A stretch of 64,000 nucleotides of DNA from CAIWHR01 sp963773195. Lineage in GTDB: Bacteria > Pseudomonadota > Gammaproteobacteria > Burkholderiales > Casimicrobiaceae. The stretch lies in assembly GCA_963773195.1 (NCBI GenBank), contig CAVZAE010000007.1, positions 124,001 to 188,000 of the forward strand, in the 5' to 3' direction. The position numbers and the translations under genes are program-made. The notes under the pieces were generated by a model, which was given only the letters and a program-made list of their open reading frames with translations, did no database searches and was not told the DNA's origin. Of this stretch, positions 51,064-58,076 are shown piece after piece; position 1 is the first letter of the stretch, and each line of letters opens with the position of its first letter.

Positions 51064-51070
51064 GTTAGGC
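51064..51070 (-). repeat. attC remnant, R'' core only
   Basis: GTTAGGC with the flank GCGTG to its left, as in the 48167 core. The R'-L' half is missing and the ABM gene's ribosome site follows directly. A truncated cassette joint. Confidence 0.6.
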
Positions 51071-51127
51071 CGCGGATGGTGACCATGGCGAAATGCTGCA
51101 CCGAAGCGGTGGCACGCGCAACCGCCG

Positions 51128-51583
51128 TCAAGGATAGGGCGTTCCATCCTTGCGAGTGAAACGCCCATCGATATTTGAACTCATCATGTCGATATCAGAG
51201 CATGTAGTGAGGTCGTTCGGGTTGCGGGAGCCAACTTCAAGATATGCAGCCAGCGCCGATGACCTATTCTGCAAGTGGTGACCGTTGCCAGTACCCTTGG
51301 GAAAGACAGCGCACTCACCTGCAAGGAGGACTGTTTCCGCTTTGTCTTCGACGAGTGTTAGTTCGCCCTCAAGCACATACACGAACTCGTCTTCGTCGCT
51401 GTGCCAGTGGCGCTGGCTGGACCAACCGCCAGGAGGCAGGGTCATCAGGTTGACGCCAAAGTCCTGAAGGCCGCCTGCATCGCCAAGTCGGCGGCGCGTT
51501 CGTTCGGCACATGGTTCATTGAACGGAGCTGGGTAGCCGGTGCCCTTGCGGACGGGAACCGTGCTCAGTTCGATCTTGGGCAT
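51128..51583 (-). CDS. cassette gene: cupin-domain protein
   Basis: 151 residues from ATG 51583. MPKIELSTVPVRKGTGYPAPFNEPCAERTRRRLGDAGGLQDFGVNLMTLPPGGWSSQRHWHSDEDEFVYVLEGELTLVED: the cupin metal motif is RHWHSDEDEFVYV with Glu and the second HxxN-like ENRSSALAAYLEVG. It resembles cupin proteins annotated as transcriptional or sugar-related hypothetical enzymes. Cytoplasmic. Its 3' attC is the truncated 51064 site. Confidence 0.88.
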   Translation of the reverse strand: MPKIELSTVPVRKGTGYPAPFNEPCAERTRRRLGDAGGLQDFGVNLMTLPPGGWSSQRHWHSDEDEFVYVLEGELTLVEDKAETVLLAGECAVFPKGTGNGHHLQNRSSALAAYLEVGSRNPNDLTTCSDIDMMSSNIDGRFTRKDGTPYP

Positions 51584-51625
51584 TTGCTTTTTGCTCCGTG
51601 TTCGTGAAGAAAGGGGAATCGTGCG

Positions 51626-51706
51626 GCCCAACGAACGAAGGTAACCAGCCGCCCGGCGTGGCCGAAGGCCCGCCGGTGGCGGTCGGTGTTGACCGAGGGG
51701 TTAGGC
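51626..51706 (-). repeat. attC site
   Basis: 81 bp, R' GCCCAAC (51626-51632), R'' GTTAGGC (51700-51706). The R'' complement GCCTAAC supplies the stop TAA of the YjbR-like gene. Confidence 0.9.
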
Positions 51707-52108
51707 CCCACCCTTGCCTCGCCGAGTGTTTGGGCCATGTGGGGCTGAGAGACGCACGGGCCTGACTGTCGGCGCAGCCCTCACAACTGTGCCGAGCAGC
51801 GACTTCGGCGCTTTGTATTGCCAAGCCGCCAGCAGCAGTGACTTGACAGCCGCTGGCCGAGCAGCTGCGAGAGTGACTCGGATGCCCGCCACCTTGCCAC
51901 CCCAGAGAAGCTTCTCGGCGAACTCGGGATACATGGCGAGAGCTTGCTCACGCACTTCCTCGCTCGGGAACAAGTGAAGGTGAGTCCCGCTGGGCGGTAC
52001 TGTGGCAAAGATCTTGCCGCGCACGCGGAAGGAGGACAGCTCGTGGTGCGGCTGCTCCGTGACTTCGCCAAGGCTCATGGCGTAGCTCCAGGCTTCGGAA
52101 AGCTCCAT
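51701..52108 (-). CDS. cassette gene: MmcQ/YjbR-like protein
   Basis: 135 residues. MELSEAWSYAMSLGEVTEQPHHELSSFRVRGKIFATVPPSGTHLHLFPSEEVREQALAMYPEFAEKLLWGGKVAGIRVTLAAARPAAVKSLLLAAWQYKAPKSLL is the YjbR/MmcQ (CyaY-like fold) pattern. DNA binding has been proposed for the family. The last 30 residues are Arg-rich and low complexity. The stop codon comes from the attC core. Confidence 0.85.
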   Translation of the reverse strand: MELSEAWSYAMSLGEVTEQPHHELSSFRVRGKIFATVPPSGTHLHLFPSEEVREQALAMYPEFAEKLLWGGKVAGIRVTLAAARPAAVKSLLLAAWQYKAPKSLLGTVVRAAPTVRPVRLSAPHGPNTRRGKGGA

Positions 52109-52144
52109 AGGATCGCTGCGAAGGCAATGTGATGGTTGTGTGGG

Positions 52145-52208
52145 GCCTAACGCTCCGGTTCAGCGGCGGGCCGCGCAGCGGACCGTCCGCTGCAACCGGT
52201 TGTTAGGC
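52145..52208 (-). repeat. attC site, short form
   Basis: 64 bp, R' GCCTAAC (52145-52151), R'' GTTAGGC (52202-52208). L' reads GCTCCGGTTCAGCGG, a little unlike the other sites. Confidence 0.85.
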
Positions 52209-52213
52209 CGTCT

Positions 52214-52852
52214 TTACTCACGCACGTAACGCAAGTGTGTAGCGGCTGAACTATCAAGTACCTTGTCAATTCGAAACTGCGGAACCGGTTCGCGTAGGTT
52301 CTCGAAGAGGCGTCTCCCACCGCCGAACAGCACTGGCGCCAGGGCGATTTCCAGTTCGTCGATGACACCGAGGTTCAGGTACTGCTGGATCGCGTCCGCG
52401 CCGCCCGCGATGCGAATATCGCGATTCCCCGCAGACTCCCGAGCCTGCTCGAGGGCGCGTTCAGGTCCGTCGTTGACGAAGTAGAACGTCGTCCCGCCCG
52501 GGCGGACCCAAGGTTCGCGCTTCTCGTGGGTAAGAACGTATACCGGAGTGTGAAACGGAGCCTCCTCTGGCCAAGCGCGCTCGCCGACGTCGAACATTCG
52601 CTTGCCCATGATGTTGGCGCCGATGCGCTCCGTGGTGTTACGAAGCATGTCATTGACCGGACCGGTCTCGCCCCCTGGTCCGAGCTTGAGGTTCTCGCGG
52701 AAGTACTGCTGATTAAGGATCCAGCCCATGAGCGCACCCCACTTGGCACCCCAGTTTTTATACTCAGGCTTCTCCCAATTCTCCAGAGTCATCCCTTCCG
52801 GTGCCATGTAGCCGTCAAGACTAAGCCCGATGTTCACGAATACTTTGCTCAT
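52214..52852 (-). CDS. cassette gene: RibD_C-type dihydrofolate reductase-fold protein
   Basis: 212 residues. MSKVFVNIGLSLDGYMAPEGMTLENWEKPEYKNWGAKWGALMGWILNQQYFRENLKLGPGG ... IMGKRMFDVGERAWPEEAPFHTPVYVLTHEKREPWVRPGGTTFYFVNDGPERALEQARE and DIRIAGGADAIQQYLNLGVIDELEIALAPVLFGGGRRLFENL. This is the NADPH-dependent RibD C-terminal/DHFR-like fold common in cassettes and in stress loci. A second relative lies at 41596. Trimethoprim resistance should not be assumed. Confidence 0.9.
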   Translation of the reverse strand: MSKVFVNIGLSLDGYMAPEGMTLENWEKPEYKNWGAKWGALMGWILNQQYFRENLKLGPGGETGPVNDMLRNTTERIGANIMGKRMFDVGERAWPEEAPFHTPVYVLTHEKREPWVRPGGTTFYFVNDGPERALEQARESAGNRDIRIAGGADAIQQYLNLGVIDELEIALAPVLFGGGRRLFENLREPVPQFRIDKVLDSSAATHLRYVRE

Positions 52853-52879
52853 GATTCCCTCTCACTACTTTGGATGTCG

Positions 52880-52886
52880 GCCTAAC
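52880..52886 (-). repeat. attC remnant, R' core only
   Basis: GCCTAAC; its complement GTTAGGC provides the stop TAG of the SnoaL gene. The rest of the site and the gene end are missing, as after a deletion ending at the recombination point. Confidence 0.65.
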
Positions 52887-53196
52887 GTGCGCCTTCCTCA
52901 TCAAGAAGCGACGCAGTCAGGCGACTATCGCAAGTCGCCAGTTCTCCACTGACCACAATGTGCAGATTGCTGAGGGCATGATCCGTGGCGCCATACTTGC
53001 CAACCCGCGCATGTAGCCAATCAGCAACGCCGCGCCCCCCTTGCAGCACCTCGGGCTCGAAGTTGTACCGCGACTGCGCGTCCTCCGAGAAGCAAGAGGC
53101 AATGCCGTCCCAGTCTTTCGCGTCAAGGAAGTTGAGGTAGTCCTCTATGGTCTCCCGAATGGCAACCTTGTCTAGAGCAGCGTGAGCCGTTGACAT
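52882..53196 (-). CDS. cassette gene: SnoaL-like protein, C-terminally truncated
   Basis: 104 residues. MSTAHAALDKVAIRETIEDYLNFLDAKDWDGIASCFSEDAQSRYNFEPEVLQGGRGVADWLHARVGKYGATDHALSNLHIVVSGELATCDSRL. The SnoaL (NTF2) fold normally continues 25-35 residues further with the last strands; here the frame runs directly into an attC core and ends. Likely a truncated, possibly inactive cassette gene. Cytoplasmic. Confidence 0.85.
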   Translation of the reverse strand: MSTAHAALDKVAIRETIEDYLNFLDAKDWDGIASCFSEDAQSRYNFEPEVLQGGRGVADWLHARVGKYGATDHALSNLHIVVSGELATCDSRLTASLLDEEGAR

Positions 53197-53281
53197 GCTT
53201 TTACCTCCGTTTCAACGTACGTCCCAAATTCCAGCGCCGCGCGAAGACTACTGATGGAGCACTCCGCATGACGCTGTGGCG

Positions 53282-53357
53282 CCCTAACGTTTGAGCTGAG
53301 CGGCCGTCGGCGGGAAGTGCCCCGCCCGTGGAGGCCCGCTCGAGCGAAGGGTTAGGC
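53282..53357 (-). repeat. attC site
   Basis: 76 bp, R' CCCTAAC (53282-53288), R'' GTTAGGC (53351-53357). L' is GTTTGAGCTGAGCGGC, again slightly different from the dominant type. Confidence 0.85.
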
Positions 53358-53380
53358 GTCGCAGGAAGTCGCGTTCGGCC

Positions 53381-53758
53381 TCACGGCTTATAGGCAATGA
53401 CCTCGATCTCAACCTTGGTGCCGACCATGTTTTTCGCCTGTATTGTCGAGCGCGTCGGCTTATTTCCAGGGAAGAACTCGCTGTAAACGCGATTGAACTC
53501 ACCGAAATCGCGTGCGTCGTCGAGCCAGACCATGGTCTTCACGACGTCGTCGAGCGTGCAACCGGCCAATGCAAGTGCGCGAGCGACATTTTTCATCGTC
53601 TGGCGCGTGTGAGCTTCAACGTCCCCTGCGATGACAATTCCGTCTTCGTTCCTGGCTACTTGGCCGCCCACAAATACAAAGCCGCCGGCCTTGGTCGCCA
53701 GCGAGCGCGGCAGTGTTCGTGTGCCCGGATTGCTCTCTTCAAAGAACTCAATCGTCAA
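53381..53758 (-). CDS. cassette gene: RidA-family protein
   Basis: 125 residues. MTIEFFEESNPGTRTLPRSLATKAGGFVFVGGQVARNEDGIVIAGDVEAHTRQTMKNVARALALAGCTLDDVVKTMVWLDDARDFGEFNRVYSEFFPGNKPTRSTIQAKNMVGTKVEIEVIAYK. The usual Arg for imine hydrolysis lies near TRSTIQA as in RidA (ARTTV-type). Trimeric cytoplasmic protein that removes reactive enamines/imines. Confidence 0.92.
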   Translation of the reverse strand: MTIEFFEESNPGTRTLPRSLATKAGGFVFVGGQVARNEDGIVIAGDVEAHTRQTMKNVARALALAGCTLDDVVKTMVWLDDARDFGEFNRVYSEFFPGNKPTRSTIQAKNMVGTKVEIEVIAYKP

Positions 53759-53829
53759 TGTTGGTCTCCTTTGGCGAGGGACACATAGGGATGATCATCG
53801 TGTACGGCGCGCCCGGCATTTTCTCTGAC

Positions 53830-53915
53830 GGCTAACGAATGCAAGCTAAGGGGCGACCCGGTGCGGTGGCGAAGCCCCGCGCACCCGGGGAGTCCCCTTG
53901 AGCGCCGGGTTAGGC
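53830..53915 (-). repeat. attC site
   Basis: 86 bp, R' GGCTAAC (53830-53836), R'' GTTAGGC (53909-53915). Confidence 0.9.
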
Positions 53916-53997
53916 GTTAGATGGTTGGGGGGAGACGGCATGCCGTGGCGCAAAGATAGGCGTCGCAAGGCGAAGACATCGTCGGGACGACGCGCCA

Positions 53998-54162
53998 TTA
54001 GTCGAGCCGGTCGTGGAGGTGAAGCGCGAGCAGGAACACGCCAACCAAAAAGACGCCATAACCAAGCCACCCACCCGGAAACCTGCTCATATCTGCAAGA
54101 AGCGCAAAGATCAATCCGCCGAGAACGGTAGTAATGACCGCGTAACGCAATTTGGGCGACAC
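53998..54162 (-). CDS. cassette gene: small membrane protein, 54 residues
   Basis: Between the attC sites ending at 53915 and starting at 54187 the only protein-like frame runs from GTG 54162 to TAA 53998. It encodes SPKLRYAVITTVLGGLIFALLADMSRF, then PGGWLGYGVFLVGVFLLALHLHDRLD: two transmembrane helices. No family recognised. The 82 bp between its stop and the attC hold nothing visible. The frame stays open upstream to the attC, so the start is uncertain. Confidence 0.6.
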   Translation of the reverse strand: MSPKLRYAVITTVLGGLIFALLADMSRFPGGWLGYGVFLVGVFLLALHLHDRLD

Positions 54163-54186
54163 GTTGACCTTTGCATCCCATCCAAC

Positions 54187-54267
54187 GGCTAACGAACGCA
54201 GGTAACCGGCCGCCGGGCGCGGCCGAAGGCCCGCACGCGGCGGTCCGTGTTGACCGAGAGGTTAGGC
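54187..54267 (-). repeat. attC site
   Basis: 81 bp, R' GGCTAAC (54187-54193), R'' GTTAGGC (54261-54267). Its R'' supplies the stop of the 54262-54708 gene. Confidence 0.9.
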
Positions 54268-54708
54268 ATTGGTTACCAATGCGAACACCACGACGGGCAG
54301 GAGCAGCATTAGCAGCGCGATGCCGAGACAACCGCTAGGCGCTTTTGCGCTAGCTGAGTAAGCAGGGCCCGATGCGGGTCCTGGTTCGTTGCGTCCGGTA
54401 TTTCCGTGAGGTGTTGCGGCACGCGCGCCGGCTGTTGGGATTTGGGGCGGTTGCGCGTTGCGCCATTTCTCGTGGCATGCGTCACAGAAGACGCGACGAC
54501 TTCCCCTCTCCCATGCCGCGACAGTGCGCTTAGTGTGGTTGAACTGACCCGAACACCCTGCACAGGTGAAGTACATGTTGGTAGGCCCACGAAATGCTGT
54601 CGATTTCGTGGCCGACGAGCCACCGGTCCTCCGCAGCCAAACGACGAGGCCAAGAATCAGGGCGACAATCGCGAGCGCCCAAACCACGAGTTCAACGGTG
54701 GGGTGCAT
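54262..54708 (-). CDS. cassette gene: zinc-ribbon membrane protein
   Basis: 148 residues from ATG 54708 (an upstream TTG would add two residues). An N-terminal transmembrane segment (ELVVWALAIVALILGLVVWL), a zinc ribbon with YFTCAGCSGQFNHTKRT and VFCDACHEKW, a Pro/Ala/Gly-rich linker, and a C-terminal transmembrane segment (LGIALLMLLLPVVVFALV). Both termini anchor it in the membrane. Stop TAA comes from the attC core. Function unknown. Confidence 0.75.
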   Translation of the reverse strand: MHPTVELVVWALAIVALILGLVVWLRRTGGSSATKSTAFRGPTNMYFTCAGCSGQFNHTKRTVAAWERGSRRVFCDACHEKWRNAQPPQIPTAGARAATPHGNTGRNEPGPASGPAYSASAKAPSGCLGIALLMLLLPVVVFALVTNA

Positions 54709-54715
54709 GGCCAAT

Positions 54716-54799
54716 GCCTAACGAAACTAGCTAACCGGCGGACCGTTGCGTGGCCGAAGGCCCGCATACGGGACGTCCGTGTTGAGCGACGGGTTAGGG
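54716..54799 (-). repeat. attC site, translated through by the preceding gene
   Basis: 84 bp, R' GCCTAAC (54716-54722), R'' GTTAGGG (54793-54799). Because R'' is read as CCT AAC here, the upstream gene has no stop and continues across the site. Confidence 0.9.
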
Positions 54800-55164
54800 C
54801 GCGGCGGTTTTGCAAGGGCGAGCAGCACGGCCGCCAAACCGAACGCCACCGCGAGCCCGGCAAGTGCGCCGAGCATTGGCCAGAGAATAACGTGGATGGA
54901 CGAGAGGCCGTATGGCAACGAGGGTTGGATGACAAGGACGGCGATGATGACGCACGTAAGTGAAAGGATAACTGCGGTGAATAGGGCGCTCCAACGAGCG
55001 CCTTTCTTGCCGCGGAACAGAGCGTAGCTTTGATATAGCACAGCCCACGAAAAAAGCGCCATGAGCCAAGTGCCAAGATGGACGCCATTTTCCAACGTGA
55101 GCGAGACGCCCCACGCGAGATAGGCCAACCCTGCGATTGCAAATATCAACGCCGCGATTCGCAC
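54727..55164 (-). CDS. cassette gene: four-helix membrane protein with attC-encoded tail
   Basis: 145 residues, GTG start at 55164. Four transmembrane helices: ALIFAIAGLAYLAWGVSLTL, LMALFSWAVLYQSYALF, WSALFTAVILSLTCVIIAVLVI, VILWPMLGALAGLAVAFGLAAVLLAL. The last 26 residues (PPRPNPSLNTDVPYAGLRPR onward) are translated from the attC palindrome, so the natural stop has been lost or never existed. Family unknown. Confidence 0.72.
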   Translation of the reverse strand: MRIAALIFAIAGLAYLAWGVSLTLENGVHLGTWLMALFSWAVLYQSYALFRGKKGARWSALFTAVILSLTCVIIAVLVIQPSLPYGLSSIHVILWPMLGALAGLAVAFGLAAVLLALAKPPRPNPSLNTDVPYAGLRPRNGPPVS

Positions 55165-55174
55165 GATTGCCGCG

Positions 55175-55258
55175 CCCTAACGAACCAAGCTAACCGGCGC
55201 CGAGCGGACGGCGCGCCAGCGCCGCCGGCGAGGCGTCCGGTTGAGCGAGAGGTTAGGC
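55175..55258 (-). repeat. attC site
   Basis: 84 bp, R' CCCTAAC (55175-55181), R'' GTTAGGC (55252-55258). Differs from the next site (56087-56170) at only four positions. Confidence 0.92.
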
Positions 55259-55283
55259 AGCACTGCAGTGTGAACTTCGAGAA

Positions 55284-56048
55284 CTAGACAGCAAACATGG
55301 CCAGGTAGGCCATTCCGAGTATGCCGCGATAACCTCTGAAGTAAGCATTGTGTTGAGTCTCCATCTTCGTTCGAACCGTCGGTGCGTCCGGATGATTGGC
55401 GGGGTGGCTTGCGAGCCATCTGGCGTAGCGAGCCGTGTATCCTGACTCGAATGCATCCCATTCACCAAGAGTTGCCTGATGAACTTGCACTACTGCGAAC
55501 CCGCTGTCGCGTGCGATATCGAGCAGATCGGGTAAGAAGACATACTCATCGGGGCGACCTGCCAGCGGAGCGATGGCTTCTGGCGTCGGGGTGCCAGTCC
55601 AGATTGCCTCACCGTATATCGCAGGAGAGCCAGATTTCAGGATCGCTCTGACTTCCCCTAGGGCACTGCGATAGTCGAGCTGCATTTTGGCCTCAACTGG
55701 TGGACCCCATATCTGACTCGCCCCTATGCAAACTGCCGCACCCAATGATGCCGGGAGATGGTCTCGCGCGTCGCCGGCTATCAAAGTAATCCGGTCATCG
55801 ATTCCTCGCTCGCAGGCTAGGGCCAGCGCGTGCGTTATCAAGCTCTCCTGCAGGTCTATGCCTACACCTCTTGCGTTCGGCGCGACCTGAAGAATCCGTA
55901 TCAAAAATTCCGCCCATCCACAGCCGACGTCTATCACTGTGCCGATGAGGTTCGCAGAAACGAAGTCGATTAGTTTGGCAGCGCGCTCTTCAGAAAGCGG
56001 AGCCATGAACGTGAGGTCGAGGTGAAATGGAGTAACGTCGGGCTGCAT
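55284..56048 (-). CDS. cassette gene: class I SAM methyltransferase
   Basis: 254 residues. FVSANLIGTVIDVGCGWAEFLIRILQVAPNARGVGIDLQESLITHALALACERGIDDRITLIAGDARDHLPASLGAAVCIGASQIWG is SAM motif I to III; LGEVRAILKSGSPAIYGEAIW corresponds to motif IV. GC near 52 percent, clearly lower than the chromosome, which fits an acquired cassette. It is flanked by almost identical attC sites. Substrate unknown. Confidence 0.88.
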   Translation of the reverse strand: MQPDVTPFHLDLTFMAPLSEERAAKLIDFVSANLIGTVIDVGCGWAEFLIRILQVAPNARGVGIDLQESLITHALALACERGIDDRITLIAGDARDHLPASLGAAVCIGASQIWGPPVEAKMQLDYRSALGEVRAILKSGSPAIYGEAIWTGTPTPEAIAPLAGRPDEYVFLPDLLDIARDSGFAVVQVHQATLGEWDAFESGYTARYARWLASHPANHPDAPTVRTKMETQHNAYFRGYRGILGMAYLAMFAV

Positions 56049-56086
56049 GCGTCTAGTCGATGTCCCGGGTGCGCGGGTCTGTTGTG

Positions 56087-56170
56087 GCCTAACGAATCAA
56101 GGTAACCGGCGCCGAGCGGGCGGCGCGCCAGCGCCGCCGGCGAGGCGTCCGGTTGAGCGAGAGGTTAGGC
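56087..56170 (-). repeat. attC site
   Basis: 84 bp, R' GCCTAAC (56087-56093), R'' GTTAGGC (56164-56170). Sister of the 55175 site with four differences. Confidence 0.92.
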
Positions 56171-56193
56171 GGCACAGTCGCCAATGCAAACCA

Positions 56194-57168
56194 TTAATTA
56201 ATCACCTCTTCGGCCCGCAGCAATAGCGACTGCGGCATAGTCAGTGCGAGCGCCTTCGCAGTTTTAAGATTGATGGTCAGCTCGAACTTGGAGGGCTGCT
56301 CGACCGGGAGGTCGGCGGGCTTCGCTCCACGGAGAATCTTGTCGACGTAGGTTGCGGCCCGCCGGTAGAGATCCTCCAGTTTCGGCCCGTAACTCATCAG
56401 AAGTCCAGCTTCGGCGTACTGGTTCGCGTTGGAGATTGTCGGCAACCGATGCTTGATCGCCGATTCCGCAATCGATTCCTTAAGCAAGTAGGTCAACGGG
56501 CTGACGACGACCAGGATGGCTCCGACCCGCTTGCTGCTCATCATGGAGAAGGCGCCGTCCAGGTCGCCCGGGCTCTGAATGTCGGCGACCTCGAGCGCTA
56601 TGTCGAGTTTTCGCGACGCTGCGTCGAGCTCTGCGAATTCGACGTGGGTCTTTACTTGCCCGAGGACCCCTACCTTTGAGAGCTTGGGGACGACCTCCTT
56701 CAAGAAAGTGAGGTACTTGCTCCAGAGCTCGCGGCTCGCGTCGGCGCTCAAGCCCGTGACATTGCCACCGGGCCGCGCCAGGCTCGTGATGAACCCGGCT
56801 TGGACGGGGTCCGCCGTAAAGACCATGACAATAGGTATCGTCAAAGTTGCCTTGCGGGCGGCCGCGACGTGAATGCTGGAACCGGTGACGATCACGTCCA
56901 CCTGCAGGCGCACCAGTTCAGCGGCAATCTGTGGCAGGCGATCCATGTGACCGTCCGCGTACCGGCGCTCGAAGACGACGTTGCGTCCTTCGACGTAGCC
57001 GAGATCGCGCAGGCCTTCGTTGAACGCGCCGAATAGCGACGCCACGGATTCGCCAGTCGCGCCCAAGAAAAAGCCGATCCGGTACACCTTGACAGGTTGC
57101 GCCTGAACGACAGACCGCGCGATGACAAGGCTGCCCGCGAAAGCGCCAACGAAACGCCGCCGATCCAT
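56194..57168 (-). CDS. cassette gene: ABC transporter substrate-binding protein (TrpX/YtrF-like)
   Basis: 324 residues from ATG 57168; earlier in-frame Met codons lie in the neighbouring attC. MDRRRFVGAFAGSLVIARSVVQA is a signal peptide. YRIGFFLGATGESVASLFGAFNEGLRDLGYVEGRNVVFERRYADGHMDRLPQIAAELVRLQVDVIVTGSSIHVAAARKATLTIPIVMVFTADPVQAGFI is the ABC substrate-binding (DUF534/TrpX-like) fold. Periplasmic. No permease or ATPase accompanies it, so it may feed a chromosomal transporter or serve elsewhere. Confidence 0.9.
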   Translation of the reverse strand: MDRRRFVGAFAGSLVIARSVVQAQPVKVYRIGFFLGATGESVASLFGAFNEGLRDLGYVEGRNVVFERRYADGHMDRLPQIAAELVRLQVDVIVTGSSIHVAAARKATLTIPIVMVFTADPVQAGFITSLARPGGNVTGLSADASRELWSKYLTFLKEVVPKLSKVGVLGQVKTHVEFAELDAASRKLDIALEVADIQSPGDLDGAFSMMSSKRVGAILVVVSPLTYLLKESIAESAIKHRLPTISNANQYAEAGLLMSYGPKLEDLYRRAATYVDKILRGAKPADLPVEQPSKFELTINLKTAKALALTMPQSLLLRAEEVIN

Positions 57169-57287
57169 CCCCAGTCCCTCCCTAACATCCGAAAATACCA
57201 CGCCGTCCACGCGAGCGTTCCCAGTACGCGTCGGCGTACATCTGTTTTCTTGTCGAGCTGCCCCGTGCCCGACAGTATTCGAGTGCC

Positions 57288-57374
57288 GCCTAACGAAACA
57301 AGCTAACCGGCGGCCCGCTGCGTCGGGCGTCAGCCCACGCATGCGGGATGTCCGCGTTGAGCGACAGGTTAGGC
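57288..57374 (-). repeat. attC site
   Basis: 87 bp, R' GCCTAAC (57288-57294), R'' GTTAGGC (57368-57374). The 57175-57287 stretch between the SBP start and this site holds nothing I can name. Confidence 0.92.
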
Positions 57375-57378
57375 ATCA

Positions 57379-57663
57379 TCATGCGGCAAGACGCGTGACC
57401 CGAAGCTGCTTGCGCGATTGCTCGGCATGCCACAGATCAAATTGGGATTGCTGATTGAGCCAACTTTCCGCGCTGGTATCAAACGCAATCGACAGCCGAA
57501 TAGCCATTTCCGGGCTAATGCCCGCGCGGCCGTTCAAAATCGAGGAAAGAGTCTTGCGACTAACCCCCAGCGCGGCAGCAGCATCAGTAACGCTGAGCCC
57601 CAGCGGCTCAAGACACAACGACTTGAGAATTTCGCCGGGGTGAGGAGGATTGTGCATACGCAT
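57379..57663 (-). CDS. higA: cassette gene: HigA-type antitoxin
   Basis: 94 residues. MRMHNPPHPGEILKSLCLEPLGLSVTDAAAALGVSRKTLSSILNGRAGISPEMAIRLSIAFDTSAESWLNQQSQFDLWHAEQS is the HigA/VapI helix-turn-helix family. It follows the HigB toxin by 11 bp on the same strand, the normal higBA order (toxin first). The antitoxin neutralises HigB and represses its own promoter. Such pairs are common cargo of large cassette arrays and are thought to stabilise them. Confidence 0.95.
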   Translation of the reverse strand: MRMHNPPHPGEILKSLCLEPLGLSVTDAAAALGVSRKTLSSILNGRAGISPEMAIRLSIAFDTSAESWLNQQSQFDLWHAEQSRKQLRVTRLAA

Positions 57664-57674
57664 GGCAGTTTCTT

Positions 57675-57953
57675 TCAGTGATAGTCCTCGTAATCGACTA
57701 CTTCGGCGTCGGCGCCAACGAACTTGAAGGTGATGCGCCAGTTGCCGCTAACCCAAACGGCCCATATACCTTTTCGCGCCCCCTTGAGCTGATGAAGTCG
57801 AAGACCGGGAAGCCCCATATCTTCGGGCTTAGACGCGGCGCTTAGGCGACCCAAGATCAAACGCAATCGCTCTGCGTGTTGGGCTTGAATACCGGACTTG
57901 GACCCAGTCTCAAAGAACCTGGCCAAGCCCTTGTGCTTAAAGCTTCGGATCAC
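57675..57953 (-). CDS. higB: cassette gene: HigB-type mRNA interferase toxin
   Basis: 92 residues, GTG start at 57953. MIRSFKHKGLARFFETGSKSGIQAQHAERLRLILGRLSAASKPEDMGLPGLRLHQLKGARKGIWAVWVSGNWRITFKFVGADAEVVDYEDYH is a RelE-superfamily HigB toxin with the final WRITF(K)F and DVDYEDYH motifs intact. It would cleave mRNA on the ribosome when free. Paired with HigA in one cassette. A promoter-like sequence lies immediately upstream. Confidence 0.95.
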   Translation of the reverse strand: MIRSFKHKGLARFFETGSKSGIQAQHAERLRLILGRLSAASKPEDMGLPGLRLHQLKGARKGIWAVWVSGNWRITFKFVGADAEVVDYEDYH

Positions 57954-57960
57954 GAAGCAT

Positions 57961-57989
57961 AGTGTAACCTATAACGTAACGGGTTGCAA
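57961..57989 (-). promoter_or_regulatory. putative higBA promoter
   Basis: On the minus strand TTGCAA (57984-57989) and TACACT (57961-57966) are separated by 17 bp, the sigma-70 spacing. It lies just before the higB start, so the transcript leader would be very short. It lies within the cassette, as expected for toxin-antitoxin cassettes that carry their own promoter. Confidence 0.5.
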
Positions 57990-57992
57990 GAT

Positions 57993-58076
57993 GCCTAACG
58001 GACCAAGGTAACCGGCGACCCAGTGCAGGCGCGAAGCGCCGCACGTGGGGCGTCCGTGTTGACCGACGGTTTAGCC
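57993..58076 (-). repeat. attC site
   Basis: 84 bp, R' GCCTAAC (57993-57999), R'' altered to GTTTAGCC (58069-58076). It supplies the stop of the GNAT gene. Confidence 0.88.

Noticed and set aside
52214..52852. Trimethoprim-resistance dihydrofolate reductase cassette
   Set aside because: It is a RibD C-terminal-type reductase, not a dfrA or dfrB family member.
53846..54331. 161-residue ORF on the minus strand
   Set aside because: It runs through two attC sites and reads CysArgPro-rich text. The 54-residue frame at 53998-54162 is the better gene of that cassette.
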